Positions 7,780-7,780 of a DNA stretch of 7,780 bases are shown in pieces. A program made the position numbers and the translations under genes. Positions within the stretch are counted from its first letter, which is position 1; every line of letters begins with the position of its first letter. The stretch lies in assembly GCA_028283985.1 (NCBI GenBank), contig JANQSQ010000602.1:1-7780 (forward strand). Direction: 5' to 3'. The stretch is from Rhodothermales bacterium (GTDB lineage Bacteria; Bacteroidota; Rhodothermia; Rhodothermales; VXPQ01). Under the pieces are notes generated by a model that was given only the letters and a program-made list of their open reading frames with translations, was not told where the DNA came from and made no database searches.

Positions 7780-7780
7780 C

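Noticed and set aside
1..7780. Mobile element, CRISPR array, tRNA or defence system
   Set aside because: I saw no spaced direct repeats, terminal inverted repeats, transposase or integrase, tRNA-like fold or known defence gene; the five genes fill nearly the whole window.

Overview
The window holds five protein-coding genes on two converging units. It looks like ordinary chromosomal DNA of a GC-rich member of the Bacteroidota/Rhodothermota group. That placement is an inference from three things: a SurA-type isomerase gene followed by moxR, a 7TM-HD phosphohydrolase of the type common in that group, and the absence of a Shine-Dalgarno sequence before all three gene starts inside the window. 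I cannot name a species.

Left unit, plus strand: a SurA-like periplasmic peptidyl-prolyl isomerase, cut at its 5' end by the window edge (2-1267), then 55 bases further on a MoxR-family AAA+ ATPase (1323-2333). Right unit, minus strand, in order of transcription: the 3' two thirds of NAD-dependent DNA ligase ligA, cut by the window edge (7779-6460); a sodium:solute symporter starting 13 bases after the ligA stop (6446-4899); and, after a 115-base gap, a membrane 7TM-HD phosphohydrolase of the PgpH type (4783-2375). The units meet tail to tail with only 41 bases between the stop codons of moxR and the phosphohydrolase gene. An 8-bp inverted repeat sits across the phosphohydrolase stop.

The left unit concerns the cell envelope: outer-membrane protein folding plus a MoxR ATPase of unknown client. 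The right unit joins a DNA replication and repair enzyme, a Na+-coupled transporter of unknown substrate and a probable cyclic-di-AMP phosphodiesterase. Their functions share no obvious pathway, so proximity may reflect shared transcription only. I found no RNA gene, CRISPR array, mobile element, toxin-antitoxin pair or defence locus, and no non-coding stretch longer than 115 bases. Despite the invitation to find a new system, I do not see one here; the findings are modest.
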